DNA of 64,000 nt from contig NC_073312.1 of assembly GCF_027595985.1 (NCBI RefSeq), positions 10,211,426-10,275,425 of the forward strand, in the 5' to 3' direction. Below, in pieces: positions 1-10,399 of the stretch. A model generated the notes under the pieces. The model was not told the DNA's origin. It saw only the letters and a list, made by a program, of their open reading frames with translations, and did no database searches. This stretch comes from Sorex araneus (lineage: Eukaryota; Chordata; Mammalia; Eulipotyphla; Soricidae). Position 1 is the first letter of the stretch. Each line of letters opens with the position of its first letter. The position numbers and the translations under genes are program-made.

Positions 1-1380
1 CACCAAAATGTGCCACTGTTCTCTCCTAGAAGAGGGAGGAGAGACAAGAATCTCCGATGCTGTTTGGGGCTGGGGGCACTAGCCAGGGACTCGCGTATCC
101 CGTGGAGCCTGGCGCATCCTTGTGGAGTGCAACAGCGTTCCCCAACTAGAAGGAATTCAAATTCTGGAAGCATTTTTATTTTTGAAGGCTTCGCTCCGGG
201 CCTTTGACCCAGCACCGCCAGGGTCTGCGGTGGATGTTGAGAGAAGGAGGTGGCGGCCGAGCTGGGTGCATGGGGGCGTGGGGCGGGGAAACCCAGACTC
301 ACCCCTATGCGGCCCGCTTTGGGCCCAGGTCGCCGGTCTGGGACGCTCGCGGCCCGCTATTCCCCCGACGGGGCGCGGGCGCTCCAACTCCTCCGGCGCC
401 AGGCGTGCGGAACCAAGGGCTGGGCGGACTCGGTGAGGTCCAGCCGTCGGGGGTGCGCCCACCGGCCCTCTCCCCTCGCCAGGGGGCAAGGAAGAGCCCG
501 AAGGTCGGGGATGTGGGACCTCAGCCCCACTCCGCCCACGGGTGCGCCAGGAACTGCCGGGTTCCGCCGCAGACTGGAGGGGGCATCACCCACCGCCCAG
601 ACCCCGGGGACCCGGGAGCCGAGAGAGTCGGCTGCGGCGCCTCTGGACGTGGGGCGCGAGGGAGCGTCGCGTCCGGTGGCGGGGAGGGGCCGCACTTTGT
701 CTGGAGTCCCCCCCCCTGCACCTCTTCGGAACCCCGCAGCTCGGAGGACACCCCCCCTCCCAATCACCGCTCTCCTCCGGGTTGCCCACCCTCAGCCGGG
801 CCGGGAGACAGAGGGCTGCGAGGCGCTCCAGCCGCGATCGCCGGGCTTCACCCAGGACCGGACGGGACCGCACGCAGCCCCGAGACACCCCCGCGCCCCA
901 ATCCGATCAAATAGTTTAAATAAAAAAGAGAAAAAGAAAAGAAAAGTCCACTGGCAGTTAGGGTGACCCGGCCGCCCTCCCGAACCTAGCCGGCCGGAGG
1001 TTCTCCTCCGGAGGGGCTGGGAGAGGCGGGGAGAAGGGGGGACGGGGCCGACGACCCCCTCCCCTACCCGCCCCCTGGAATCCTCCGGGGTCCCGCGGGC
1101 CCCTCGGAGCCCACCACACACACTGGCCCTCCTCCCGCTCCCCCGGCTCGCCCCCTCCCCTTCCCCGCCCGCCTCCGCCCCCATTCTTGGAATTGTGTGG
1201 AAAAATTCTCAGCCGAACCTCCCACCTCTCCTCTGCGCCCCTAAACCTCCCCCCTTCCCCCCACCCCCCCGCAACTCCCTTTAAAAAATCCCCTTTCCTC
1301 CGCGGCCCCAGCACTCTTTGTGAATGAGGGCAGCGAACACGGCCCTTCCCCCGCCCAGGAGCCACGCCAGACCGCCGCAC
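1..1380. promoter_or_regulatory. GC-rich CpG-island DNA upstream of VAX1
   Basis: CpG-dense, C-rich sequence with no SINE or L1 insertion. Long open frames exist on both strands, but their proteins are only Pro, Arg, Gly and Ala rich, as expected from GC-rich DNA with few stop codons. I see no coding signature. It is most likely the upstream part of the VAX1 CpG island. Developmental homeobox genes usually sit in broad CpG islands, and the lack of retroposons here fits that. Confidence 0.6.
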
Positions 1381-1384
1381 TCGG

Positions 1385-1640
1385 AGGACTGTTTGTTAAT
1401 AGTCCAATTAGATAATTGCCATCTTTCACTCCTTTTGCTCCGCATTTCCCATAAAGGAATGAATGGGGAGAGCGGCGTGGAGAGGGCTTCTGCCCCGGCA
1501 AGGTGACGAGAAGGGCTGGAGCATGCTCCTTGCACAAGGCCATGCGCTTGAATTGAATCATTGTAGCCTAATCAATGCTCTTATTGGATTACTGGCTGTT
1601 GCTTTTCTCAAAGATATTGTAGCAGAGACAATGAAATAGC
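1385..1640. promoter_or_regulatory. Candidate conserved upstream element with homeodomain-type sites
   Basis: Inside GC-rich DNA this block turns AT-richer and carries several homeodomain-type cores close together: TTAAT near 1396, CAATTA at 1405-1410, TAATTG at 1413-1418, CCTAATCAATG at 1567-1577, and ATTGG (inverted CCAAT) at 1583-1587. There is no repeat similarity. Unique AT-rich blocks like this next to a homeobox gene are often conserved promoter-proximal elements; conservation itself is inferred, not seen. Confidence 0.5.
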
Positions 1641-1656
1641 GAGGGGAAAACTTTCT

Positions 1657-1733
1657 TTCTCTCTCTCTCTCTCTCTCTCTCCCTTTTTTTTTTTTTTGAA
1701 GCAGATCTCACAGTTGAGATTTTTTTTTTTTTT
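1657..1733. repeat. CT microsatellite and two T-runs
   Basis: A (TC)n run at about 1659-1682 is followed by a T run at 1685-1697 and a second T run near 1720-1733. Confidence 0.85.
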
Positions 1734-2159
1734 ATCGGCGCTCGCTCGCGCTCCCCCTCTCCCTCTCCTGCCGGACTCTCTCTGAGTACAAAGCTGCCCT
1801 TTGAATGGGCTGCCTCCGGGCCGCTGGAGGTGCAGGCATGGAAAAAAAAAAATCCCGCTGGAACTAAATGAAGAGAGGTGGCAGTTTAAGATGGCTGTCA
1901 GCGTCGAGGTGTGTTAAGAAGGACTTGTTGGGGAGGCGAGCTTGGCTTTTCGGAGTGGGGAGGGGATACTTTTTCTTTTTCTTTTTTGGGAGGGGGAGCT
2001 TTTCTTTCCCCACTCCAAGCCCTGGCAAGTGTTTTCTGGCGCTGCCGGGCGTGCGAGGGCTTCTAGCTCTTTCCCTCCCCCCCCCTCCGCCCTCATTCAG
2101 CTCTATCTGTCGAGTGTGGAGAAAATCCTTCCAGCCCGTCTGCGCGCAGGAGGGTCAAA

Positions 2160-2440
2160 GGCACAGGGAAAGTTAATAACGCCTGCTAATGGTACGAACA
2201 ATTCAGGATGAATCTTGTCAAAAGTTTTTCTGGAAGTGCGGGTCTTTGATTGTGTGTTTCCTGAAAGCAAGACCAATCATTTCCGTTTATTCACTGGCTA
2301 AACCCCCACTTGATTGGGGACCAGGACAGAAACCATCTATTACGATCTGATATATTATCCAAACAATTTAGTGTATTCATGAGGTAACCGAAACGTGGGG
2401 GCCGCGAAATTACCCGTAATCAATTGCCACCGCGAGCGTG
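2160..2440 (+). promoter_or_regulatory. VAX1: Candidate proximal promoter block of VAX1
   Basis: Unique AT-richer block about 440-720 bases before the VAX1 start codon. It has a CCAAT box at 2273-2277, an inverted CCAAT at 2313-2317, several TAAT cores, and TAATCAATTG at 2417-2426. No TATA box stands at an obvious start site and I cannot place the transcription start. The sequence from about 2440 to 2876 is GC-rich and probably 5' UTR. Confidence 0.5.
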
Positions 2441-2876
2441 CGTTACCCACCCCCCCCACCACCACCCCCCGCCCCGGGTGTCGGACAACTACAACTCGCC
2501 GCCTCAGTCGCGGGCGGGCGGGCGCCGCCGCCTCTCGGACCTGCGCCGCGCTCGCCACCCGCTCGCCGGGGCTGGACGTGCTCGGAGGACGCGGGCGCGG
2601 ACCAGGCGGGCCCCGGGCAGCCGCCCCGCCGGGATCCCGGACCGGACCCGCCGCCCGGCCCGTGCGCCCGCCGCCCCGCCGCTCTCCCGGCCGCTCTCCC
2701 GGCCGCCGGCCGCCTCGCAGGGGGGTGGGTCCCCCCCACCCCACGCTGCCTCCTTCTCTCCTTCCCTCTTTCCTCCCCCGATCCCCCCCTTTCCCCCACC
2801 CGGCCCCCGCGTCTCCTTCCCCACCTCCCCCCCCTACTCCGTGTTCCCCCTCCTCCGGGCGGCTCTCGCCTCTCCT

Positions 2877-3099
2877 ATGTTCGGGAAACCAGACAAAATG
2901 GACGTTCGGTGCCACTCGGACGCGGAGGCGGCGCGGGTGTCGAAGAGCGCGCACAAGGAGAGCCGCGAGGGCAAGGGCGCCGAGGGCAGCCTGCCCGCCG
3001 CCTTCCTCAAGGAGCCGCCGGGCGCCGCCGACGACTGCAACAAAAGTAAAGCCGGCGCGGCCGCCGACCCGGATTACTGCCGCCGGATCCTGGTCCGAG
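2877..3099 (+). CDS. VAX1: VAX1 exon 1 (coding part), ventral anterior homeobox 1
   Basis: VAX1 is a nuclear homeodomain transcription factor of the ventral forebrain, optic stalk and hypothalamus; with VAX2 it restricts PAX6 and patterns the ventral eye. This exon encodes residues 1-74, beginning [10 protein letters not shown] and ending CRRILVR plus the first base of an Asp codon. The donor is CGAG|GTAGGC. The N-terminal protein sequence is the recognisable vertebrate VAX1 one. The first ATG (2877) has a weak context (C at -3, T at +4), while Met8 (2898) has a strong one (A at -3, G at +4). Compared with the human protein as I remember it, six residues are missing near residue 50 (human FSASGA). 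The exon joins 4128-4315 and 6015-6608 into a 334-residue protein. Identity is very sure; the chosen start follows the known family N-terminus. Confidence 0.96.
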
Positions 3100-4127
3100 G
3101 TAGGCAGGGGCGCCCGGCCGCGGCGCGCGGTCGCGGGGGGCCACCCCGGGGACGCCCGAGCGCGGCCGGCCACTTGGGAGAAAGTTCCCGGCCCTCCCCG
3201 CCGGCCGCTGCGGGGGGGACCCGCGCCCGGGGCGCGCGCCGCGGGGCTAGGACGGAGCCACCCTGGCCGGCCCGAGCGGGCTCTGGGCTCCGGGCTCCGG
3301 GCTGCGGCCTCCGGCCCCCGGGGAAGGCGCGGGGAACTCTAGGGGTGGAGTGGGTGGGTGGGTGGGGGGGACGCGCGCGCGCCCCGCGGGCCCGAGGAGC
3401 CGCCCGAAGCCCGCCGCGGCTCCCTCTGGCCCCGCCGATCGAGCGCGCCCGAGCGCGGAGACGAGGCACGGGCCGCGGGCGCTCGGGGCCGGCCGCAGCC
3501 TCCGGGAGCAGCGGCGGGGCCGGGTGGCCGAGCCGCCGAGGCCGACGCGCTGCTCGGCTCGGCCCCGCTCCGCGCCGCGGCGTGCGCCGGGCGGTGGTGA
3601 GACCCCGGCCCAACCCCGCGCGTACCCCGCCCCCCACTCTCCGGATCGCCAGGACCCGCCGGCCGCGACTCTGTCTCTCCTCCCCGGCTGGGGAGTCGCG
3701 GAGACCCGGGGCGTGAGGTGGGGATCGCGGGAGGGCCATTTGGTCCGCACACGCCGGGGCTGGAGCCCGCAGGTGGGAGACCCCGGCCTGTCCGTGCGGA
3801 GACCCTCAGGGTAGGAGGGGAGATCCAGACCTCGCAGCCGAGGTCCCCGGGCCGGAAGGATAAGCGGCCCGTTTGGAATGGATCCCCCCCCCCCCTCGCC
3901 CCGAGTGTTCTGCAAAAGCAAAGTGTGGTTCTTCCTCCGGTAAGCGGTGTGGGGTTCGCCTCTTGGTCCCCAACACACGCCGGATCTTTGCTCCCCAGCT
4001 GTGGCCGCACCCCCGCCCCCTCCAACTCCAGACTGCTGGCGAGATGGTCCCTAAAGCAGGCTAGCGCCAGGACATTGGAGGGGAACGGAATTCCCGGTTC
4101 TGGCGCCTGACATCTCCCCTTCCCCAG
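3100..4127 (+). other. VAX1: VAX1 intron 1
   Basis: A 1028-base GC-rich GT-AG intron in phase 1, ending in a pyrimidine tract and cccttccccag. No repeats or additional coding sequence were recognised. The open frames across it on both strands are compositional. Confidence 0.93.
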
Positions 4128-4315
4128 ATGCCAAGGGGTCCATCCGGGAGATCATCCTGCCCAAGGGCCTGGACCTGGACCGGCCCAAGAGGACGCGCAC
4201 GTCCTTCACGGCGGAGCAGCTCTACCGGCTGGAGATGGAGTTCCAGCGCTGCCAGTACGTGGTGGGCCGCGAGAGGACCGAGCTCGCCCGGCAGCTCAAC
4301 CTCTCCGAGACCCAG
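4128..4315 (+). CDS. VAX1: VAX1 exon 2: linker and homeodomain residues 1-44
   Basis: 188 bases encoding residues 75-137. It starts by completing the Asp75 codon and reads [18 protein letters not shown], then the homeodomain from PKRTRTSF (residue 94) through helices 1 and 2 to LSETQ. The Phe8, Leu16 and Phe20 core positions of the homeodomain are present, as are the basic residues of the N-terminal arm. The preceding segment [23 protein letters not shown] is typical of VAX proteins and separates them from the related EMX and NOT families. The donor is CCAG|GTACCC, splitting the homeodomain between positions 44 and 45. No frameshift or stop is seen. Confidence 0.97.
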
Positions 4316-6014
4316 GTACCCGGCGACTAGGCCACACGCAGCTCTGCACCGGCCTTCCTCTGGACAGAGCCTCCCAGTGCAGGTGGAGAAGCTAGGGAGG
4401 ACAGGAAAGAAAGGCCCCAGGCTTTCTCCTCCTCCTTAATTTCCCTGGCGGGAGTCTACCAGGGCTGCCCAGGTTGGGCTAAGAGCAGAAGGCTCCCAAT
4501 GCTGTCCTTTTGGAATTCTTTCCGGACCTCAGTCCTGAGAATCATTCTGCTCAACAAAGAACTGAGTGTGTTCCTCTTTGGGGCCCCCATTTTAGCCAGC
4601 TTTCCACACACTTGTTTCCTTTGCAGCTCCTCCTCCCCACGCCCTACACCGCACCCAGGTCACTCTGCAAGAAGAGGGCCTAGAGCCAAAGCCCCTGGGC
4701 TCTGGCGCTGCCAGTGACGCCTCGGGTTAGAAAAGGTGTCAGATCCCCAGGCTGGAGTCTCTCACACTGGGTCTCCCTAATCCTGAAGGCTTCACCTGGT
4801 GGAGAACTGGGTCCAGCCCTGTGCCTAGTTCACTTAGTGACCCCGTACCTGTGTCCGTGATGGGTGAAACATGGACTCCGAATCCAGCCTGGCCACTCTG
4901 CTTTAGAGTTTAGAGCTTACCCGGGGCACTCTGATCAGGCCATACCATGCCATGCCGTGCTGCCAGCTTGGCCTAAGTAAAACAGCCTTTGAAGTCCCAG
5001 TCCCTCTCTCTGTCCCTAGCCTGGAAACAGATGAGGAGCATAGTTGCATTTGAGGTGGAAGCTGAGACCCAAGGATGCGACCTATCTTGTTCTTTTTCGT
5101 TTGACTAAGTTGGCATAGTCATCATTCCCTCTCCTTGCAGCTATCACCCTTCCTACTTTATAAAATCTATGTGGGGTAACTTTTTTTTTTAATCTGCCAA
5201 ACTTCGTTCTGGGCCACCTACTGGGTGAGGGGGAAGCAGAAGTGAGGGGAGATTGGTGGAGAGAGGCGAGTTCACTCCAGCCTCAGTGACTTCCTCCCAT
5301 GATTCCAGAGTTCATGGCGCAGAGCAGTGGAGTGATAAAAATCAGAGTATCACTCAGTTCCTCCCGTCCAGCTGGTGGTGGGAGAAGGCAGAGAACGCCT
5401 GGCGAGTCCGTTTTTGCAGACACGCGTCCTTTCTCCAATACCCGTCCCAGCTGACTTCAGGAGCAAGAAACAGCCCCTGGTAGCCTGCAACAGGAGCCCG
5501 GCTTCTGGGGCTAAATCCCCGTCGGATGTGTGAGGGGCTTCGGGCTCCTGGAGGGCAGAGTCACTCTCCTCCCCTCCCACTTCCACACCCCACTTCCCGC
5601 AAGGCCCTTCTCAGGCCTCATTCGGGCGCCAGCTGCGCAGGGGCCAGCCTGGCTTGGGCCGTGCCACCATTCAGAGCACCCTGGGATCTGCTCGGGAGTC
5701 CCGGGTCCGGGACGTGTGTATTCCGTTGTTCGTGCCCTCGACCTCCTACCCCCGGGTTCGTTTCCACGTCGTAAGAGCCGTCCCGCACGGCGAGTCGTTC
5801 CCGCTCGTGGCGGCCCGGGCACCCCCTCTGGCAGGCAGGCAGGCAGGCAGGCAGCTCCAGGCCTCGGGAGTTCTCCCCGTTGCGGGGTGCGGGTGAGACC
5901 GACGGTTAGGGAAGGGGTGGGGGGGTTGTTGGGACGGCCGGGAGCCCGCACGCCTTGACGCCCTTCTCCTCCCGCCCTTCTCTCCTGTCTTCCCCGGTGC
6001 CCCTGGCAACGCAG
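4316..6014 (+). other. VAX1: VAX1 intron 2
   Basis: A 1699-base phase 0 GT-AG intron ending in a C/T-rich tract and ggcaacgcag. It is unique sequence without SINE or L1, apart from a short (GGCA)n run at 5831-5854. The long minus-strand open frame over its end and exon 3 is compositional. Confidence 0.93.
5831..5854. repeat. (GGCA)n tetranucleotide microsatellite
   Basis: Six uninterrupted GCAG units inside VAX1 intron 2, about 160 bases before the exon 3 acceptor. Confidence 0.9.
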
Positions 6015-6608
6015 GTGAAGGTCTGGTTCCAGAACCGGCGCACGAAGCAGAAGAAGGACCAGGGCAAGGACTCGGAGCTGCGCTCGGTGGTGTCGGAGAC
6101 GGCCGCCACGTGCAGCGTGCTGCGGCTGCTGGAGCAGGGTCGCCTGCTGTCGCCGCCCGGCCTGCCCGCGCTGCTGCCGCCCTGCGCCACGGGCGCGCTC
6201 GGCTCGGCGCTCCGCGGGCCCAGCCTGCCGGCCCTGGGCGCGGGCGCCGCCGCGGGCTCGGCCGCCGCCGCCGCCGCCGCGGCCGCCGCGGCCGCCGCCG
6301 CCCCGGGCCCGGCCAGCGCCGCCTCCCCGCACCCGCCGGCCGTGGGCGGCGCTCCCGGCGCGGGGCCCGCGGGCCCGGGGGGACTGCACGCGGGCGCGCC
6401 CGCCGCCGGCCACGGCCTCTTCAGCCTGCCCGTGCCCTCGCTGCTCGGCTCGGTGGCCAGCCGCCTCTCCTCCGCCCCGCTGACCATGGCCGGCTCGCTG
6501 GCCGGGAATTTACAAGAACTCTCCGCCCGGTACCTGAGCTCCTCGGCCTTCGAGCCTTACTCCCGGACCAACAATAAAGAAGGGGCCGAGAAAAAAGCGC
6601 TGGACTGA
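6015..6608 (+). CDS. VAX1: VAX1 exon 3: homeodomain helix 3 and C-terminal region
   Basis: Encodes residues 138-334 and ends at TGA 6606-6608. It begins with the DNA-recognition helix [14 protein letters not shown]; Trp48, Gln50, Asn51 and Arg53 of the homeodomain are residues 141, 143, 144 and 146, so base-specific DNA contact should be intact. Next come the VAX-type stretch [20 protein letters not shown], a Pro/Ala/Gly-rich segment with 14 consecutive alanines (residues 220-233, bases 6261-6302), [19 protein letters not shown], and the C-terminus [21 protein letters not shown] to KKALD. The alanine run appears about six residues longer than in human VAX1 as I remember it, offsetting the exon 1 deletion so that the total stays 334. 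A canonical AATAAA (6573-6578) lies inside the codons for Asn-Asn-Lys. Confidence 0.97.
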   Translation: MKVWFQNRRTKQKKDQGKDSELRSVVSETAATCSVLRLLEQGRLLSPPGLPALLPPCATGALGSALRGPSLPALGAGAAAGSAAAAAAAAAAAAAAPGPASAASPHPPAVGGAPGAGPAGPGGLHAGAPAAGHGLFSLPVPSLLGSVASRLSSAPLTMAGSLAGNLQELSARYLSSSAFEPYSRTNNKEGAEKKALD

Positions 6609-8400
6609 TGAGCTCAGTGTCTCCCTGTATTTATATTTATAGTTATCTATTGTGGTGATATTTATGGACTCCTGCGCGCTAGGCGCCCGGGGCTCCCGCG
6701 CAGGGTTCCCGGCTCCCACGAGGCCTCTGACAACGCTCCTTCTTCCCCCACCTGGCTTCTTGTCACCGATGTCATCTCCTTTGGGCAAATTCCCCCCCCC
6801 CCTTACCCCTATCATTCCTCCGTGTCTTCCCCCAACTCCTTTCCACCCGCCCCCCCTAACTTCCTTCGGAATCCGGGAGAATCCAAAGAATTGGGGGGAA
6901 TGCCGAGGTAGCCAGCCTGGAGCTCCGAGCCACGGGCAGCCGGCGGGGAGAAGACTGACTCTCGGTACCGAGCCCAGGACACCTGCAGCGGATCAGCCGC
7001 CGCTGCCACCGAGGAGGTTTTGGATATGCGAAAGAGGAACGCTGCACGCGGACCCTGGGGGCTGAACAAACTTGTAGGTTTCGTTAGACCAAAAAAGGAG
7101 GACGTTCCTTCCTCTTGCCAGAACAACCAGGGCTTGAGGGGAGCCCCTAGACCTCACTTAGCGGACTGCTCCGGAGAGCCCATTCACACGCAGCTTCCTG
7201 GTGGGACGAATCTTAACAGAGTTTGCTCCAACCCTTTAGGGAAACTCACCCGTCCTGGAGACAATGAACCAGATCTCACGCTAGGGAACCTTGGTAATAA
7301 ATGTACTCGAATCAGCAATAAGAATGACCACTGCCACACAAAACAGGATGGAGTGGAGCCCGTTTTAAAATTCTCCTAACAGTGGAGTTTGGAAAGTGTT
7401 AAGAAAATTCAGGACAGAGAAGGAGGCACAGGAAGCGCAAAATCCAAGTTTTGACTCGGAAACAGGCATTTCAAGAGGAAAAGCAAAAGAAGAGCCAAGA
7501 AGGAAAGGAAATTCACAGTATGTTTCCCGCGGCTGTTCAGATGGTGGCTGGTGACTTCAGGTTCCGAGGAAGATGCCCAGGAGGGCTGCTGGGCGCTCTC
7601 TCTCGAGGCTGGCGCATCTCCCCACCGGCTTCCACACGCCTCACTCCGGGCAGAATGACTGGGTTTGAATCCAGTCAGATCCCTTTGCTTCTTCGACGCC
7701 CCCCATACCTGGATCAAGAAGGAAATAAGTTTCATTCAGGGTTGTGCTCTCGGGACCAGGAGGAAGGAACCCACCACCGGGGACAGCTAGGTTTTAGGGC
7801 CTCTGTCCATATTCACATCCTCTCCCTGCCTGATGGTAAAGGCCTCCCTCAACCTGCAAAGAAAAAAAAATCCCAGGACTTTGAAGGTCCCAAGTCCGGA
7901 AAACTGGACCTTGACTCTGGTCCTCACCCCTCCCTGGCATAACAATGACCATCCTACAGTCAAGGCCACCTGCATTTTAACCAAAACCACAGACCCAGAC
8001 GCTAGGAGCTGCAGTGTCTAGAATGTATCCCTCCATCCCAAGCAAGAGCAGAGCATTTTAAAAACAGTAATTTTATTGTAAATTATTTACGTGGGAAGCT
8101 CCCTCCTACCCCCTTTCCCCTCTAAAGGCAAATAGTGAAGAAAATAACGAACAGTTCAGATGTGGGTAGGTGTCCCTGAATCCTGGCTACTAACTTTGTT
8201 CTGAATGTTTTGGATATTTGGATGTTTTGTATTTATGTGGTGAGAGTGAAAAAAATATATATCTATATCTATGATGATATGTGAGCTGCATTTTTGTCTT
8301 GTATTTGAAGGGTTAAAAACAAAAAACATCTTAAAGAGGAAGAAAAAGAAGACCCAGCTAAATGCTGAGGCTCCTGGTGATGACATCTAGGAAAAGGTCT
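6609..8400 (+). other. VAX1: VAX1 3' UTR and immediate downstream flank
   Basis: Sequence after the stop codon with no retroposon. A canonical AATAAA at 7296-7301 would give a 3' UTR of roughly 0.7 kb. Unique AT-rich sequence at about 8045-8095 and 8230-8330 suggests the transcript could also extend further, but no strong signal follows. I cannot fix the 3' end from sequence alone. Confidence 0.55.
7296..7301 (+). terminator. VAX1: Candidate polyadenylation signal AATAAA
   Basis: First canonical hexamer after the VAX1 stop codon, 688 bases downstream. A TGTACTCG stretch follows, but no clear GT-rich downstream element, so use is uncertain. Confidence 0.4.
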
Positions 8401-9490
8401 TGGGCGGATTTTGGTCCAGAGGCAGACTCCGGCTTGAGCTTAAGGCATGAATGTCTGTCCCCTGGACTCTGGGGTCCTCCAACTCCTGCTCCCTGATCTG
8501 GCGCTTGTCTTGGGTACACTATAGTTCATGTCCCTCACAGTCCCCAGCCCACATTTCCAGGTCCATCACACTTGGGATTTTCTGTACCCCCAGGCAACCA
8601 GGATAGACAAGGTTTATCTTGTTAATACTTCGTTGAAGGCTCTGTGTGGTCAGAGAGAAACTCGGAGGGGGCTAAAAGTGAAATAGCTAGACAAATCATT
8701 GTTGCATAGGTAACCGGGAATGGGGCTTGCAGAAGTCTGTCCCCTCTTTGCGGTGCTTGAAGCCCCGGGTGGTGGGGCTTGTGCTTCCCTTGGGGCGCTC
8801 TCCCAGGATGAGCCCCTCCATTCCTGAGCTTGTACTCTGCCTGGATGACATGTAAGCGCATTGAAATGAACGGGAGGTGTGGATCGGGCTGGGAGGTCTG
8901 GAGAGCTTGGATGGAGCCGGTGCAGCGCCTGAGCAGGGGCATTTCACGGGGATCAGACAGGCACAGCCCCCTGACAGTCCACTTTTGTTTCTTAAAGTCG
9001 CTGCACACCCCTCAGCCTCGCTCCCTCCCTGCCCTGCTCCCTTCCTTTTCTTTTCCTTGGGGTTTGCAAGGCTGTGTGCTTTCAGGATCTGTCTCTCCTG
9101 GGTGGGCGCTGTCCCTGGCCCCTCCTTACTCCCCTCTCTTCCTTTGCTTCCCTTAATCTCTCTCTCTCTCTTCCTCTCTCTCTCTCTCTGGGCTTCTCTC
9201 CTCTCTTCCCGCTCTCCCCTGCTTCCTCTGGGTCTTCTCTGCAGACTTCCAGCCTCTGAACCTGGGGAATCCTCTGCCTGCCTGGTGGCTCCAAGGCTGA
9301 AGTGTGGGTGGCTCTGGCTGGCGTTCAGGGCTGCTGGCTGGGCCCGACAGAGAGGAGGGAGGAGGAGGGAGAAGGTGGTATAATTTTATGAAACAAAAGA
9401 AAACAAAAACCACAGTTTTAAGATTCATAAGGAGCTCAGTCTTTGCCAGGAACCTCAGCCGAGGGCCACTTAGCAGATGCTGCAGCCGCT
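8401..9490. other. Unique flank without recognised gene
   Basis: No SINE, L1 or coding signature was recognised. A CT-rich microsatellite-like stretch lies at about 9155-9192. It may be VAX1 3' flank or distal 3' UTR. Confidence 0.5.
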
Positions 9491-9497
9491 TCTTTTT

Positions 9498-9545
<48 letters not shown>

Positions 9546-9582
9546 TTCTTCTTCTTCTTCTTCTTCTTCTTCTTCTTCTTCT

Positions 9583-9629
<47 letters not shown>

Positions 9630-9677
9630 TTCTTCTTCTTCTTCTTCTTCTTCTTCTTCTTCTTCTTCTTCTTCTTT
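9498..9677. repeat. (ATC)n followed by (TTC)n trinucleotide microsatellite
   Basis: About 16 ATC units (9498-9544) change into about 44 TTC units (9545-9677) with a single TTCCTC interruption near 9604. The open frames across it (poly-Ser, poly-Leu, poly-Phe, poly-Arg) are artefacts. The TTC half is a long homopurine/homopyrimidine tract. Confidence 0.97.
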
Positions 9678-10399
9678 CTCTTCTTTTTTTTTTGCTTTTT
9701 TTTTCTTGTCGGTGAAAAGGGGGAAAGAACCAGTTATCTGTCACCTCTCTGTTCTCCCTTCCCTTCCTTCACTGGCTTGGGGACAGCCAGGCTGTCACTC
9801 AGGGGGCACAATTGTTTTTAAAGAGACTCTTCGGCACAGAACAAGAACCGTAATTTTAATTAAAAAACAATTTATAGACAATTTATTTAATTCCAATGCC
9901 TGTCTTATTTCCCCTCTTTGCCCAAGTGCCTGGAGCAAGTTGCCTTGGCCCCTGGGGTCCTCTGGCAAGGCCTCTGCCCTCCCACCAGTGAGTCACAGCC
10001 AGGCCAGGGAGGAAGTAGGTGGCCTCCATGACAACAGCTGGCTCTGCGTGGGAGAAGGTAGAAGAGGCTTCTGGGGGGTCAAGGAGAACAGCTGGAGGGT
10101 GGGGTGTGTGAGAAAGGAAACTCAAGCTTAGGCGTGCACAAAGCAACATCCAGATCGGCTCAGAGCAGAAGGGGAAAAGAAAGCTTCTCTCCAAAGACGG
10201 CTGAGGGGGGTGATTGGTGAGGGGAGTAGGTGGGCTGTGACTTGGGGAGCTGAACCCACACTCGGGGCTGGCTTATTCCCGAGACAGGAGCATCCACAAC
10301 AAGCAGCCTTCAGCACTCTGTGCCATCCTACTTTTTCACTCCTCACGTTGGAAGGTCCAGTCGCCTTTCATTTATTTCTCTTTCAGCAGGTCTCTGTTT
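9678..10399. other. Unique flank with short AT-rich candidate element
   Basis: No gene recognised. An AT-rich stretch at about 9845-9900 contains TAATTTTAATTAAAA-type homeodomain cores and AATTTATTTAATT, in otherwise GC-balanced unique DNA. It could be a conserved element or a distal 3' UTR end. Confidence 0.4.

Noticed and set aside
2395-3716. Long open frames of 203-430 codons over and upstream of VAX1 exon 1
   Set aside because: They come from GC-rich DNA with few stops. Only the frame from 2877 to the donor at 3099 matches a known protein; the longest frame begins at TTG, not ATG.
5511-6487. Minus-strand frames of 193-300 codons opposite VAX1 exon 3
   Set aside because: Ala/Gly/Arg-rich shadows of the coding strand's Ala/Pro/Gly repeats; no homology or splice logic.
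6110-6577. 155-codon + strand frame inside exon 3, out of phase with VAX1
   Set aside because: Arg/Ala/Gly-rich overlap frame explained by GCC/GCG repeats; no sign of independent use.
9304-10131. Large frames with long Ser, Leu, Phe or His runs
   Set aside because: They translate the ATC/TTC microsatellite.
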